From: Leptospirillum ferrooxidans C2-3
GTDB taxonomy: Bacteria > Nitrospirota > Leptospirillia > Leptospirillales > Leptospirillaceae
Length of the DNA: 64,000 nucleotides
Direction of reading: 5' to 3'
Assembly: GCF_000284315.1 (NCBI RefSeq)
Contig: NC_017094.1
Coordinates: 527,486 to 591,485 of the forward strand
The notes under the pieces are model-generated. The model made no database searches, had not been told where the DNA came from, and worked only from the letters and a program-made list of their open reading frames with translations. Positions within the stretch are counted from its first letter, which is position 1. Every line of letters begins with the position of its first letter. A program made the position numbers and the translations under genes. This document shows, one piece after another, positions 16,433 to 25,600 of this stretch.

Positions 16433-17722
16433 ATGGGCTGGTTTGATGGAAAAAAAGAAGAAAAGGGTATCCCCCTGAGCTTGCCTGGTCTGACTTTCCC
16501 CATGGGCGCGGAACTTGAGCACATCCTGATCCCGGCCACGACCGGATCAGGAAAAAGCCAGCTGATCCACTATCTTTTGGACTCGATCCTCAAGGGCATC
16601 GCGGCTCGTCCCGAAAGTCAACGAGCGATCATCACAGACCTGAACGGACAGTTTGCCGAGAGCCGTAGTCACCCTCAGGACCATCTGGTGAATCCTTCCG
16701 ACAAGCGGAGTCTCAAGTGGAACCCTTTTCGGGAAATAAAAAACGAAATGGACTTCAAGCTTCTGTCCACGTCCGCGATCACGACGGACGGAGCGTCAGG
16801 AGAAGAAAAGAATTGGCGCCAGTTTGCCCAAACAATGCTGGAGTCAATCATGAAGGGTCTGGATAAAGAAGGGAATCCAAACCCTCAGCGCGTCCTCGAG
16901 TTGATCCGACCCTCTGATCCGGAACTCGTGCGGCAATACATCACTGGAACACCTGCCGAATCTCTTTTGAGCGGCCCGAATGAGCGTTTTTTCGGGTCCG
17001 TCATCGGGGTTCTCTCCAATGCCCTGTCCGCATGGGAATTTCTGGAACCCGATGGAGGGTTTTCAATCAGGGATTGGGTCTGGGAAGGGAAGGGGTGTCT
17101 CTTCCTGATCTATACCCCCGCTCAAATCGAAGCGATGCGTCCTCTTCTTGGATGTTGGCTCTCTTTGGCCATTCGGGAAACACTCTCTTTGCCGATCGAA
17201 GTGGACAAAAACGGTGTTCCGACTCGCCGGATCTGGTTTATCACGGACGAACTGGATTCTCTGGGAACGATTCACGGAATGGGAGAAGCGCTCTCTCAAG
17301 GGAGAAAAATGGGCCTGTCCGTTATCTCTGCCATTCAAACCCTTGCGCAGCTCCGGATCCGGTACGGGCCGGATGGAAGTGCGGCTCTCCTGGCGTGCTT
17401 TGTGAACAAGCTGATCATGAAGCAGGGTGATTTTGCCGATGCCAAACACTGGAGCGATTACCTGGGCCAGCAGGAGGTGGAAAGAATCGTGAGAAACGAG
17501 GGGGGATCGAAGGGGGGAAACGGTGGTGCCGGAGAGTCGTTCGGCAGACATGCTCAGAGGGAGATCCGCCAACTGGTCCTTCCTGCCGAATTGCAGGATC
17601 TTCCAAAATTCTGCGGGTATGCGCGCATCAGCGGCCAGTCTGGGGTCAGCAAATTCCGTTTTGAGCCCAGGGGATTGCCGAAGGTAGCGGAGCCGTTCAT
17701 TCCGAAACAGAAGAAATATTGA
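16433..17722 (+). CDS. Type IV coupling protein ATPase (TrwB/TraD-like)
   Basis: 429 residues; ATG at 16433 after CAGGAGGTTTTAAG. Walker A in IPATTGSGKSQL near residue 36, Walker B near RIWFITDELDSL (about residue 268), then EALSQGRKMGLSVISAIQT, typical of TrwB/TraD. This hexameric pump hands the relaxase-bound strand to the secretion channel. It lacks the N-terminal transmembrane region, which seems to be the gene just upstream. Its stop overlaps the relaxase start. Confidence 0.9.
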   Translation: MGWFDGKKEEKGIPLSLPGLTFPMGAELEHILIPATTGSGKSQLIHYLLDSILKGIAARPESQRAIITDLNGQFAESRSHPQDHLVNPSDKRSLKWNPFREIKNEMDFKLLSTSAITTDGASGEEKNWRQFAQTMLESIMKGLDKEGNPNPQRVLELIRPSDPELVRQYITGTPAESLLSGPNERFFGSVIGVLSNALSAWEFLEPDGGFSIRDWVWEGKGCLFLIYTPAQIEAMRPLLGCWLSLAIRETLSLPIEVDKNGVPTRRIWFITDELDSLGTIHGMGEALSQGRKMGLSVISAIQTLAQLRIRYGPDGSAALLACFVNKLIMKQGDFADAKHWSDYLGQQEVERIVRNEGGSKGGNGGAGESFGRHAQREIRQLVLPAELQDLPKFCGYARISGQSGVSKFRFEPRGLPKVAEPFIPKQKKY

Positions 17723-20700
17723 TGGCGCTCGGACGGAATATCTCCCCCGCCCAGGGGGAGACATACTACAGGAAAGATGATTACTACTTGGAGCGTGAAG
17801 GAGGAGATGACCACCGTCTCGAATGGGGAGGGAAGCTTGCCGTTGAACTGGATTTATCCGGGAAAGCCGGTGCCGAAGATTGGAAAAATGCCCTGAATGG
17901 ACATTTTCCCGGAGGGATCGAGATCGAGGGAGGATCGTTCAAGGATCCAAAAACTGGCGAAAGAGAGCGCCGGGCCGGAACGGACTTCGAATTTTCCGCT
18001 CCCAAGTCGATCAGCCTCCAGGCGCTTGTTCACGGAGATGAAGAACTTGTCCGGGCTCATCGGGAGGCTGTGGATGTTGCCATGGCGGCTCTTGAAAGGG
18101 AAGTTGGCGCCCGTCGGGGGCATGCCGGGAAAAATTGGGAAACTTCCGGAAAGGGGTTGATCGGGCGGGTCACACACATGACCAGCCGGGCCGGAGATCC
18201 GCAACTTCACGACCACGTGGTTTTTATGAACATCACGAAAAACTCCGATGGCAATTATCAGGCCATGACAAACGATCGGATGATGAACTATCAGCGGCTG
18301 GTTCAGGAGATCTATTTTGAGGAACTCGCCCATCGAATGGAATCGATGGGGTATGAACTGGAGAAGGGCAAGTATGGGGAACCGGAGATCAAAGGGTACA
18401 CCCGGGAGCACATCGAGCATTTTTCCAAAAGAACGTCCGATGTTGATGCCTATCTGATGAAGCATTTCGGGGAAACAAGGGAAACAGCGTCTCCGGCGCA
18501 TAAGAGGCTCGCCGCGGAACATTCTCGGGAGGCAAAAAAAGTCCGGGAGATGGAAGGACTTCAAAAAGAATGGGAGAGTCGGGCGCGAGATCTCGGTATG
18601 GAAAAAGTGCTTCCGGAAAAGGAAAGAAAACATCTCTCTCCTTCGAGTCGTCTGGAGATCGCCCGGGATTCCCTGAAATTTGCCATTGAACACCACACGG
18701 AGAGGGAATCTGCCGTCAAGGAGGGGGAGTTGATCAGGACGGCTTTGCAGGCCGGGCGCGGAAAAGTGACGAGTCGAGATATTGAAAAGGCGGTCGATGA
18801 GTCGAAAGCGGAGGGCCAGCTGATTCGGCAGAGTGGGGCCGGATCAAAGCAAAACCTGATGACCAGTCGGGAAGCTCTGGAGCGGGAAAAACGGATTCTC
18901 TCTTTTGAGAAGTCCGGCCGTCATGCAGTGGTCCCCGTCATGAACCCTCTTCAGGCGGAAAACGCCTTGAAAGCGATTCAGGAAAAAGAGGGATTGATAC
19001 TGAACCATGAGCAGAAATCGGCGGCCAGGATGATTCTGACGACCGATAATCGCTATTCGGGCATCAATGGCTATGCCGGCGTGGGAAAGACCACGATGCT
19101 GAAACCGGCGATCGAATCCCTTCAAAACGGCGTGGCGGTTTCTGCTTTGACAAATGCCGGATACCGGGTTATTGGTCTTGGCCCTCAACATTCAGCGGTC
19201 CATGCTTTGCGCGACGCGGGCATCATTGAGTCCCGAACGCTACAAAGCTGGCTTGCGGACCGACAGGCGGGAAAGAATCTGAACGACAAAACCGTTGTCG
19301 TAATTGATGAAGCTGGACTGACCAATGCCAGCGACCTCGAATCCGCCATGAAGCGGATCGAAAAGGCGGGAGCGAGAGCGGTCCTTGTGGGAGACATCAA
19401 GCAATACGAGAGTGTGGCCGCAGGTCCGGTGTTCCGGCTTCTGCAGGATAACGGAATGGAAACGGTCTACGTCAAGGAAATGCAGAGGCAGAAGAACGCT
19501 CCAGAGAATGTTCGGGAAGCGGCCAGGCTCTCTATCGAGTCCCCGGAGGCGGCACTTTCAAAGCTTGAGATCCGGGAAATCAGGAATTCCCAGGAGCGTT
19601 TCAAGGCTATCTCCGAAGCATATCTGAAATCGAAGGATCCGAAGGAAACTCTTTGTCTTACTGGAACGCACGATGCCCGGAAGGCCGTGAACAATCATGT
19701 TCGGGAGTCACTGGGACTGGCCGGATGCGGCAATGAGTTTACCCGCTATGAAGCCGGGGATTTTACGGAAGCGCAGAAGAAGCGGATCGATGCCTACGAG
19801 GTCGGTCAGGATATCCGGTTCGGAAAGGATTACCGGAGCGTGAAGGTCAAATCTGGCGAACTTGGCAAGGTTGTCGAAGTTGACAAGGAAACAGGGCAGG
19901 TCCTCCTGAAAATGGAGGATGGGCGGGAAGCGACCCTGACTCCCAGGGAAATGTCCGGAAAGGGCCACGAGATCGGACAGCTTGAGAAGATCGAACTATC
20001 GAAAGGGGACCGGATCCGGATCACCGGGAACGAACTCAAGAAAGAGGGGATTACCAACGGAATGAGAGGGGCGGTTCTCGAATCGAAGAATGGCATGCTA
20101 AAAATTCTCCTGGATAGCGGAAAGACCTTCGATCTGAAGCCGGGATCCCGTCCAGTCGAGATCGACCATGGATATGCACAGACAGGGCACTCTGCCCAGG
20201 GATTGGGGGCTCAGACCGTCATTCTGGATCTTCCATCGAGTTCACAGACTCTGAATCGGAGAAGCTTCTATACGAATCTGACCCGAACAAAAGACCAGGT
20301 CATCGCTTTTACTGACAACATGGAAAAGCTCACCGGAGCCGTTTCCCGGGAGAAAGACAAGACCATGGCCCTTGATGTGGAGAAGGAGGTTCAGGAGAAA
20401 AATCGGGAGAGAAAGACGAAGAACCTTCCCGACGAGCTGCGGTTCGGGGAGACTCCCGAACAAACGAAAGCCCGTTTCGAAAAGGGCGGAATTGAAATCG
20501 ATGACGTCGGCTTCTTCGGAAGGCCGGGAGAACAAGGAGAAAAAACTGAAATTGAAACGGGCGGAATCGCTCCGGTCGTCCCACCAGGTCAAGGGGAAAA
20601 GAAGATTCCGGGAGAAGAGAAGACGACAGAGATGAAGAAGGAGAAGAGAGAAGAGGAAATAATGTCGAAGGAACGGGAACGCTCCCGGGAGAAAGAGCGC

Positions 20701-20820
20701 GAGAAGACCGGAGAGCGGGCAGTAGAACTCCAGGAGAAACGGCTGGAAAAAGAGCAGGAGAAAAAGAAAGAGGCTCCCCGGATCGAGCGGCAGAGAGGTC
20801 GGGACGGGATGGAGTTTTAA
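17722..20820 (+). CDS. MobF relaxase-helicase (TrwC/TraI-like)
   Basis: 1032 residues from the ATG at 17722 (TGATG overlap). Relaxase domain first: tyrosine pairs at about 15-16 and 21-22 (ETYYRKDDYY), and the His triad at about 152, 163 and 165 (RVTHMTSR, DPQLHDHVV). A RecD-like helicase follows: Walker A NGYAGVGKTTM near 450, VVVIDEAGL near 530, then GYAQTGHSAQGLGAQ and FYTNLTRTKD. The last 150 residues are highly charged (Glu/Lys/Arg). It nicks oriT, stays bound to the 5' end, and unwinds the plasmid. MobF enzymes usually pair with VirB-type channels, so finding one with a Dot/Icm-type channel is notable. Confidence 0.95.
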   Translation: MALGRNISPAQGETYYRKDDYYLEREGGDDHRLEWGGKLAVELDLSGKAGAEDWKNALNGHFPGGIEIEGGSFKDPKTGERERRAGTDFEFSAPKSISLQALVHGDEELVRAHREAVDVAMAALEREVGARRGHAGKNWETSGKGLIGRVTHMTSRAGDPQLHDHVVFMNITKNSDGNYQAMTNDRMMNYQRLVQEIYFEELAHRMESMGYELEKGKYGEPEIKGYTREHIEHFSKRTSDVDAYLMKHFGETRETASPAHKRLAAEHSREAKKVREMEGLQKEWESRARDLGMEKVLPEKERKHLSPSSRLEIARDSLKFAIEHHTERESAVKEGELIRTALQAGRGKVTSRDIEKAVDESKAEGQLIRQSGAGSKQNLMTSREALEREKRILSFEKSGRHAVVPVMNPLQAENALKAIQEKEGLILNHEQKSAARMILTTDNRYSGINGYAGVGKTTMLKPAIESLQNGVAVSALTNAGYRVIGLGPQHSAVHALRDAGIIESRTLQSWLADRQAGKNLNDKTVVVIDEAGLTNASDLESAMKRIEKAGARAVLVGDIKQYESVAAGPVFRLLQDNGMETVYVKEMQRQKNAPENVREAARLSIESPEAALSKLEIREIRNSQERFKAISEAYLKSKDPKETLCLTGTHDARKAVNNHVRESLGLAGCGNEFTRYEAGDFTEAQKKRIDAYEVGQDIRFGKDYRSVKVKSGELGKVVEVDKETGQVLLKMEDGREATLTPREMSGKGHEIGQLEKIELSKGDRIRITGNELKKEGITNGMRGAVLESKNGMLKILLDSGKTFDLKPGSRPVEIDHGYAQTGHSAQGLGAQTVILDLPSSSQTLNRRSFYTNLTRTKDQVIAFTDNMEKLTGAVSREKDKTMALDVEKEVQEKNRERKTKNLPDELRFGETPEQTKARFEKGGIEIDDVGFFGRPGEQGEKTEIETGGIAPVVPPGQGEKKIPGEEKTTEMKKEKREEEIMSKERERSREKEREKTGERAVELQEKRLEKEQEKKKEAPRIERQRGRDGMEF

Positions 20821-20845
20821 TCGACTTTCGACAAGGAGGAACAAA

Positions 20846-21016
20846 ATGATCGACGCATCAATGCTGCTTCACATGATCAGCGCACTGGACACATTGGAAA
20901 AACTGATTCCAGGGGAGGAGGCCGGAGAATATGCAGTCAAGAAGATGGAGTGGGAAGCCCTGAAAAAAGCCTGCTGGGCTGAATACCGCTCCAGGGATAG
21001 GGGAATGGGGATGTGA
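20846..21016 (+). CDS. Small hypothetical protein after relaxase
   Basis: 56 residues with a strong AAGGAGGA seven bases before the ATG at 20846. Helical and acidic at first (LLHMISALDTLEKL), with WEALKKACWAEYRSR at the C-terminus. Followed directly by a good terminator, so it is the last gene of the mobilisation operon. Function unknown. Confidence 0.65.
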   Translation: MIDASMLLHMISALDTLEKLIPGEEAGEYAVKKMEWEALKKACWAEYRSRDRGMGM

Positions 21017-21036
21017 TAGATTACCTGTAACCGAAG

Positions 21037-21080
21037 ACGAATGTTTCTCCGGAAGCATTCGTTCTATTCTCTTTTCACTT
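21037..21080 (+). terminator. Intrinsic terminator of mobilisation operon
   Basis: An eleven-pair stem (ACGAATGTTTC with GAAGCATTCGT, one G-T pair) and a TCCG loop are followed by a pyrimidine-rich run, TCTATTCTCTTTTCACTT. It lies 20 bases after the last stop. Confidence 0.75.
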
Positions 21081-21088
21081 ATTTCTCT

Positions 21089-21106
21089 CGGACTTCAGAA
21101 AGTCCG
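21089..21106. other. Hairpin between convergent genes
   Basis: CGGACTT-CAGA-AAGTCCG, seven perfect pairs, between the mobilisation operon and the convergent ribbon-helix-helix gene. No T-run on either strand. Confidence 0.5.
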
Positions 21107-21132
21107 GCACAGCAAAGCTCGATGTCAGGGGA

Positions 21133-21339
21133 TTACAGGCCGCCGCCGAGATCAATACCGTTGCCAGGACAATCATTCTTCCGATGATTTTCACTTTCAT
21201 TTTCTTCCTCCTTTGAAAAAAACTGTTGAACAATTCGCCTAATGACTGCACTCCGCGTTCTGTCTTCTTTCTTCGCGATTTTCTCGATCTCCCGAAAAAT
21301 CTCTTCCGGAAGACGAATCGAACAAAACTGTTGTTTCAC
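21133..21339 (-). CDS. Ribbon-helix-helix regulator (CopG-like)
   Basis: 68 residues from a GTG at 21339. The pattern FCSIRLPEEIFREIEKIAKKEDRTRSAVIRRIV is a ribbon-helix-helix DNA-binding unit like CopG and antitoxins. The tail is Glu/Asn/Gly rich. No toxin gene accompanies it. A palindrome sits 32 bases upstream and is a candidate self-operator. It points away from the mobilisation module. Confidence 0.7.
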   Translation of the reverse strand: MKQQFCSIRLPEEIFREIEKIAKKEDRTRSAVIRRIVQQFFSKEEENESENHRKNDCPGNGIDLGGGL

Positions 21340-21370
21340 CTCTTTCTCCCTCCGCTTTAGGTGTGAATGG

Positions 21371-21385
21371 TGTGCATTATGTACA
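21371..21385. promoter_or_regulatory. Candidate operator of the RHH gene
   Basis: TGTGCATTATGTACA, an inverted repeat of TGTnCAT around a central T with mismatched fourth positions, 32 bases upstream of the ribbon-helix-helix gene. Confidence 0.4.
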
Positions 21386-21656
21386 ATTTGATTGTCCCAG
21401 AACGGGATTTGTAAGTCAGGACGGGAATTGGGTGAAATTGGGTGAACCCATTAAGGAGGAAAGATGAATCGAAGAATTCGACTTGGGCCAATGGGGTCCT
21501 TTGAGTCCTGACCATCTGCCATTGACTAGTCCTGGCGACCCGGCCAGAGGATCCGGAAAAAAGGGAGAGATCTTCAAATGATTGGAAAGCAGTGATTCCA
21601 CAAAATCCCGGAGAGGCTTCCTATCGAGTTTGTTAAGTGGTACCGGTGCCGGTGTT
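21386..21656. other. Intergenic stretch with a short open frame
   Basis: No real gene seen. A strong AAGGAGG precedes an ATG at about 21464 that opens a 15-codon frame ending TGA, possibly a leader peptide or the stub of a lost gene. No other feature recognised. Confidence 0.4.
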
Positions 21657-21838
21657 CTATCTCCCTGAATGGGAGCACTTTTTTGAGGGGACAGCCCCTC
21701 ATTGTCCCCTCGTTCCGGAAGGCCTTTGTCCCCTCAAAGACAGTTTTTGAAATGAAGGGGACAAGGCACCGGACCAGTGCCCGGAAACGGCACGCACACT
21801 GGATTTTCTCCCACCCCGAGAGGGTGCGTGCTGTGTTA
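21657..21838 (-). repeat. 182-bp perfect inverted repeat, right copy
   Basis: Reverse complement is identical to 15325-15506. The two copies enclose the accessory, anchor, coupling and relaxase genes. Identity stops sharply at both ends, on the inner side after GATAG and on the outer side before TAACAC. Confidence 0.95.
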
Positions 21839-22055
21839 TGACCTTTTGAGGGGTTCGGGGAGAATCCCCGCTGCCTCTTTTCTGGACCGTCTCCTGGTCC
21901 GGGAAGAGAGGTTGCTTTCTCTCCTGGCCCTCTTCGGGGGGGGAAGTCGCCCTGAAGGCTCTTTCGCTGGCGGTTCTGTCAGACAGGAAAGGTGACCTTT
22001 CTCTTGCTTTCATTTTTCCAGCCTTTATCCATGTCGTGAAAGTCTTCAGGTGCCA

Positions 22056-22149
22056 GCCCGTCCAAAGCGATGTCGCCGGGTCGAAGACCAGCGAAGCGCC
22101 CAGAGACCCACAAAGTCTCGGTGTCGCGCGCGGAAGGCGACAAGCGGAG
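22056..22149 (-). repeat. Imperfect outer inverted repeat, right copy
   Basis: Inverted partner of 14127-14222; the first 31 bases are identical. It mirrors the left side, where the same element lies outside the 182-bp repeat. Confidence 0.85.
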
Positions 22150-22589
22150 CAGGGGGGATTCCGTAGAGGGAGATTTTGAAAACAAACAGGCAAAGGAGCA
22201 ATGTTCCCTTAAGATTTTTTGTATGGGGGTGTTCAGACCTTAAAGGGGGTGGCAATCATGTCAGGAATCCGTATGTCGCGATCTTGACATTGCGGATCTG
22301 TGTTAAAAACAAAGCCATTTGGGCTAATAATGGCGCTTTTTTGATACGGTTAAGCAAGCAAGGTTACGGCGAGATTGTGAACACGATTATAATGGGGACC
22401 ACCAAGCTAAAGAAAAAGTATGTTCTTGTGAATTTGGACTAGTCGTCATGAGCAGGGCTCACCCTGCAGGATGAAAACAGAGATTTCAAAGGAACCAGAT
22501 TTTCCAGGAATCTCGAAACACGAGATCTTAATTTTACAAGAACTTGCAAGCCATTTTCTAACCAGTCCCTCATGGGCGGGTGGCCCACC
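22150..22589. other. Intergenic region before insertion sequence
   Basis: About 440 bases with only short open frames and no convincing ribosome sites. A palindrome GCGGGTGG-C-CCACCCGC at about 22576-22592 lies at the left edge of the insertion sequence. I see no gene here. Confidence 0.5.
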
Positions 22590-24112
22590 CGCGAATCATG
22601 AAAATTGGGGTAGACTGAAAGGGCCGTTTCCCGGACGACGCCGGTTTTTTCTTGGCACTTCCAAGTCCGATAACCAGTCTGGCGCAGGAGCTTCCGGAAC
22701 CCCGAATTGTGCCCTTGAGCGCGTTGGTCAGAATCGTTGATCGCGAAGCTCCCCCGGAGAGGCGGCGATTCGAACTGTCATTCCAGCCGGGAGGAGTGCG
22801 ATGGAGCAAATTTTCGAACGATGCGCAGGACTGGTCGGCCTCATGATCCTGAAACACCGCTTCAACCAGTCGGATGAGGAGGTTGTTCAGGGGCTCCACG
22901 AGAACGTGGTGTGGATGGTTTTCTGTGGCGTTCCTCCGGAAGAGGCCCATTTTGTGGAGAGTTCCACGTTGTGCAAGTTCCGGAAACGACTGGGGCCGGA
23001 CGGAACGGAGAAGGTCGAGACGCTCATCCGGGAGCAACTCCGGAAGGACAAGCGGATCGCGCCTTCCATGCGGGTGGATACCACGGCGATGGAAAAACAC
23101 ATCGCCTACCCGACCGACGCGGGACTTCTTCAGAAAGGCCGGGTTCGTCTGACCCGCCTGATCAAGAAGATGGAGGCGGTGGGCGTTGCCGTTCCCAAGG
23201 GGCTGCGAAGCTTTGTCCGGGTGAGCCGGAAGACGGTCCTGAGCATGGCGAAGTTCGGCAAGGACAAAAGAGCGAATCGACAAGGGTGTGAAAAAGCTCC
23301 TCTCCTTTGCCCGACGGACCATGAACCGGGTTCCCGAAGCGCTCGGGAATGCCAGGAAGGCCGTGACGAAGGCCAGGAGAAAAAAAGACGGCGTGTTGCA
23401 GAAGACCCTGACCCGTCTGGTGGAGAAAGTCACGGAGGAGAGCCGGGTTCTGGAGCGGGTGATCACGCAGACCGTCAACAGGATCAAGGAACGACCTGTA
23501 GAGGACAAGCGGATCTACAGCACTCACGAGCCGCATGTCACCTGCATCACCAAGAACAAGGCGGGCAAGAGGCATGAATACGGGGTGAAGGTCTCCCTGT
23601 CGGTCGATGCCAACGGGTTCGTGGTGGCCCATCGGGAATATCCGGACAACCGGCATGACTCGACGACCCTGGGAGAGGCTCTGGAGGATTGGGTGGAGGC
23701 CACAGGATCCCTTCCGAAGAGGCTGGCGGCGGACCGGGAGCCGGAGATTCTGGAGCAGGTTCCCAAGGTGGCGATTCCCCGCAAGGGAAAGACCAAAGGT
23801 CCGAACGAACAGACCGGCTGGTTCAAGCGGTTGACCGCCCGACGGGCCGGTCTGGAAGCGATCATCAGCCACCTGAAGACTGATCACCGGATGAACCGCT
23901 CCCGGTACAAGGGATTGGCGGGGGATCATCTGAATGTCTCCTGGGCAGCGATCGCCTGGAATACGAAAAAATGGGTGGAGGGTTGCCGAACCTGAGGGGA
24001 AAGACAGGAAAAAATCCCCTCGATTCCATCAATCGTGAAAAAAGAATCCATGAAACCCCCTCCCATTTTAACCTGACCCCCGATTTTATAGGGGCAATTT
24101 TCAAGAACCGCG
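22590..24112 (+). mobile_element. Insertion sequence with frameshifted transposase
   Basis: Candidate terminal inverted repeats: 22590-22607 (CGCGAATCATGAAAATTG) and 24095-24112 reversed (CGCGGTTCTTGAAAATTG), 15 of 18 matching. They enclose one DDE-type transposase split by a frameshift. The element length of about 1.5 kb is ordinary. Exact ends and target duplications were not confirmed. Confidence 0.65.
22801..23995 (+). pseudogene. DDE transposase, interrupted by frameshift
   Basis: Two reading frames join into one transposase. The first (from 22801, MEQIFERCAGLVGL) runs through STLCKFRKRLGP and MRVDTTAMEKHI, where VDTT probably holds the first catalytic Asp. The second resumes before 23288 and carries HEYGVKVSLSVDANGFV, LAADREPE and LEAIISHLKTDHRMNRSRY, the region of the last catalytic Glu. 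The break is at the AAAA run near 23265-23268; with one A fewer, the frame reads on smoothly. It resembles IS5/IS1182-like enzymes. Probably inactive unless the shift is a sequencing error or is bypassed. Confidence 0.75.
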
Positions 24113-24179
24113 TTTTTCAGCGTGAACTAATTAAAACATAAAAAATCAGTGAGGGGAGAAATAAGGGGGGATCCTGTGA

Positions 24180-24320
24180 CTGGGCAATATTCTGTCCGAT
24201 CTGGCCAGAACGAGCGGAATGGCCATTACGAGGGCCATTCTCAAAGGAGAGAGGAATCCCGTGGTTCTGGCGTCTTTGTTCGACAGGCGCATCCAGTCTT
24301 CCCGAGCGCAGTGGCTAATC
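24180..24320 (+). pseudogene. IS110-family transposase remnant
   Basis: The translation LGNILSDLARTSGMAITRAI, followed by GERNPVVLASLFDRRI, resembles a conserved internal block of IS110-type transposases. It begins right after a stop and loses similarity after about 45 residues, so only a short relic remains, next to the complete-length insertion sequence. Confidence 0.55.
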
Positions 24321-24446
24321 TCTGGAGGGGAACTGGAGGCCCGAGCATCTCCTCGATGCCGGAGAAAAGGCCTACAAAGAGCGCTATCACCAGAGGGTTG
24401 TAAAAAAACTGGAAAATTGTTCCTGATGAGCGCTAATTAGGTAAAC

Positions 24447-25532
24447 TTATGATGTCACGCCAAATCTTTGCCGTAACCGTTCAATCGTATTATTCCATTT
24501 TGGATCTGTGGGGCGAGCAACACTATTTTGATTCCCGAAGAATCCTTTTTCCTTAACGGCTTCTGCTAAAGGGACTGTTTTGATCCAATCCACCCCAACC
24601 AGATATTCAGCTGAATCAGGAAACACATCAGACCGGTTCGACTTAGCAATATTGAGGGGAAGACTAATGATAGGTTCATCTTTGACTCGAAAATTTTCAA
24701 CGGGAACAGCAGGACTGATAACCCTCCCAACTCCAACGTAACCAGTTCCTGGGATATTGACCCAAATCCGAGCACCGGGAGCAAGCATTTGTAAGGTATT
24801 ACTATACCAAGCTCCTCCTCCGGCCGATATGAATCCATATTTTATGGCCTCTTCCCAATCCCGGTTTTTATCATTTCCGCCAAAGGATACGTAATACTCT
24901 CCATTCCATTTTCGTGATTCGGAATCAGTCGAATTGCTACTTATGATGGGTTCTCCCGACCAGACTCTGGCCAAATATTCACTCTCCCCATCTTTGAAAA
25001 AGCGGAAAAAAATAGTTTTGATATCAACTTTATATTGCTCGGCAAGATAATCGACAATCCTTTCGGTGCTTGGATCGAGAAAGGAAGCAACAATGATTAA
25101 CTGGTGGCTTTGGTTCAGTTCATCAGGCATAGTCTTGACATTAAAATACCGACAGAAATTTTCGTTAATGGATTGTAGCTGTTTTTCAGGAAAATAACGC
25201 TTCAAATAATTGTTGTGTATGTTGGCGATGTCTTCGTCGTGGAGAGTGGAAATCCATGAGCCATAGTCAAGCACCTGAGCAACGATATTACGGGGAGTTT
25301 TTTCTTTCTTGAGTTCAATAACACTTAAGTTGCCAGTAATATCTATGGCTAAAATGTCGATTACTTTATCGAATGAGGTCCTTACCTGACGTCCAATTAC
25401 CATAAGCTCTGGAGCAAGAATGCCGATATTCTTGGCAAGAATGTCTTCTAATCGCGACTCTGACTCCATTGGCTCAAAATGAATCGGCTGGAGTTTGTCA
25501 TCAATACGCCAAAGACCTAGTTCAATGGACAT
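24447..25532 (-). CDS. NucS/DUF91-like endonuclease
   Basis: About 361 residues from the ATG at 25532, which has GGAG seven bases upstream. The first 110 residues have a PD-(D/E)xK nuclease core: LEDILAKNIGIL, VIDILAIDITGNLSVIELKKEKT, then AQVLDYGSWI, which is the pattern of NucS and related restriction-like proteins. The C-terminal part has a strand-rich domain (ARIWVNIPGTGYVGVGRV). Base composition is AT-rich compared with the transfer genes, suggesting a separate origin. It may be a defence or repair gene carried as cargo. Confidence 0.7.
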   Translation of the reverse strand: MSIELGLWRIDDKLQPIHFEPMESESRLEDILAKNIGILAPELMVIGRQVRTSFDKVIDILAIDITGNLSVIELKKEKTPRNIVAQVLDYGSWISTLHDEDIANIHNNYLKRYFPEKQLQSINENFCRYFNVKTMPDELNQSHQLIIVASFLDPSTERIVDYLAEQYKVDIKTIFFRFFKDGESEYLARVWSGEPIISSNSTDSESRKWNGEYYVSFGGNDKNRDWEEAIKYGFISAGGGAWYSNTLQMLAPGARIWVNIPGTGYVGVGRVISPAVPVENFRVKDEPIISLPLNIAKSNRSDVFPDSAEYLVGVDWIKTVPLAEAVKEKGFFGNQNSVARPTDPKWNNTIERLRQRFGVTS

Positions 25533-25583
25533 TTCAATCTCCACTTTTTGCGGGTTTGGGCTAACCTCGACGTGAAAGTTTTC

Positions 25584-25594
25584 GGGGGGGGGGG
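25584..25594. repeat. G11 homopolymer (C11 on the gene strand)
   Basis: Eleven G in a row in the gap between the regulator stop (25601) and the nuclease start (25532). Such tracts are prone to slippage. Confidence 0.9.
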
Positions 25595-25600
25595 TAGATT

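Noticed and set aside
21460-21540. Possible riboswitch or leader before the right repeat
   Set aside because: Only a 15-codon frame with a ribosome site is visible. I see no conserved RNA structure and no downstream gene on that strand.
21699-22193. Minus-strand open frame of 164 codons across the right repeat
   Set aside because: Its end is the same frame seen in the left repeat copy (15168-15464). Both are by-products of the 182-bp repeat, with no ribosome site and odd composition.
22176-22442. Open frame of 88 codons left of the insertion sequence
   Set aside because: No ribosome site, overlaps repeat-derived DNA and has no recognisable domain.
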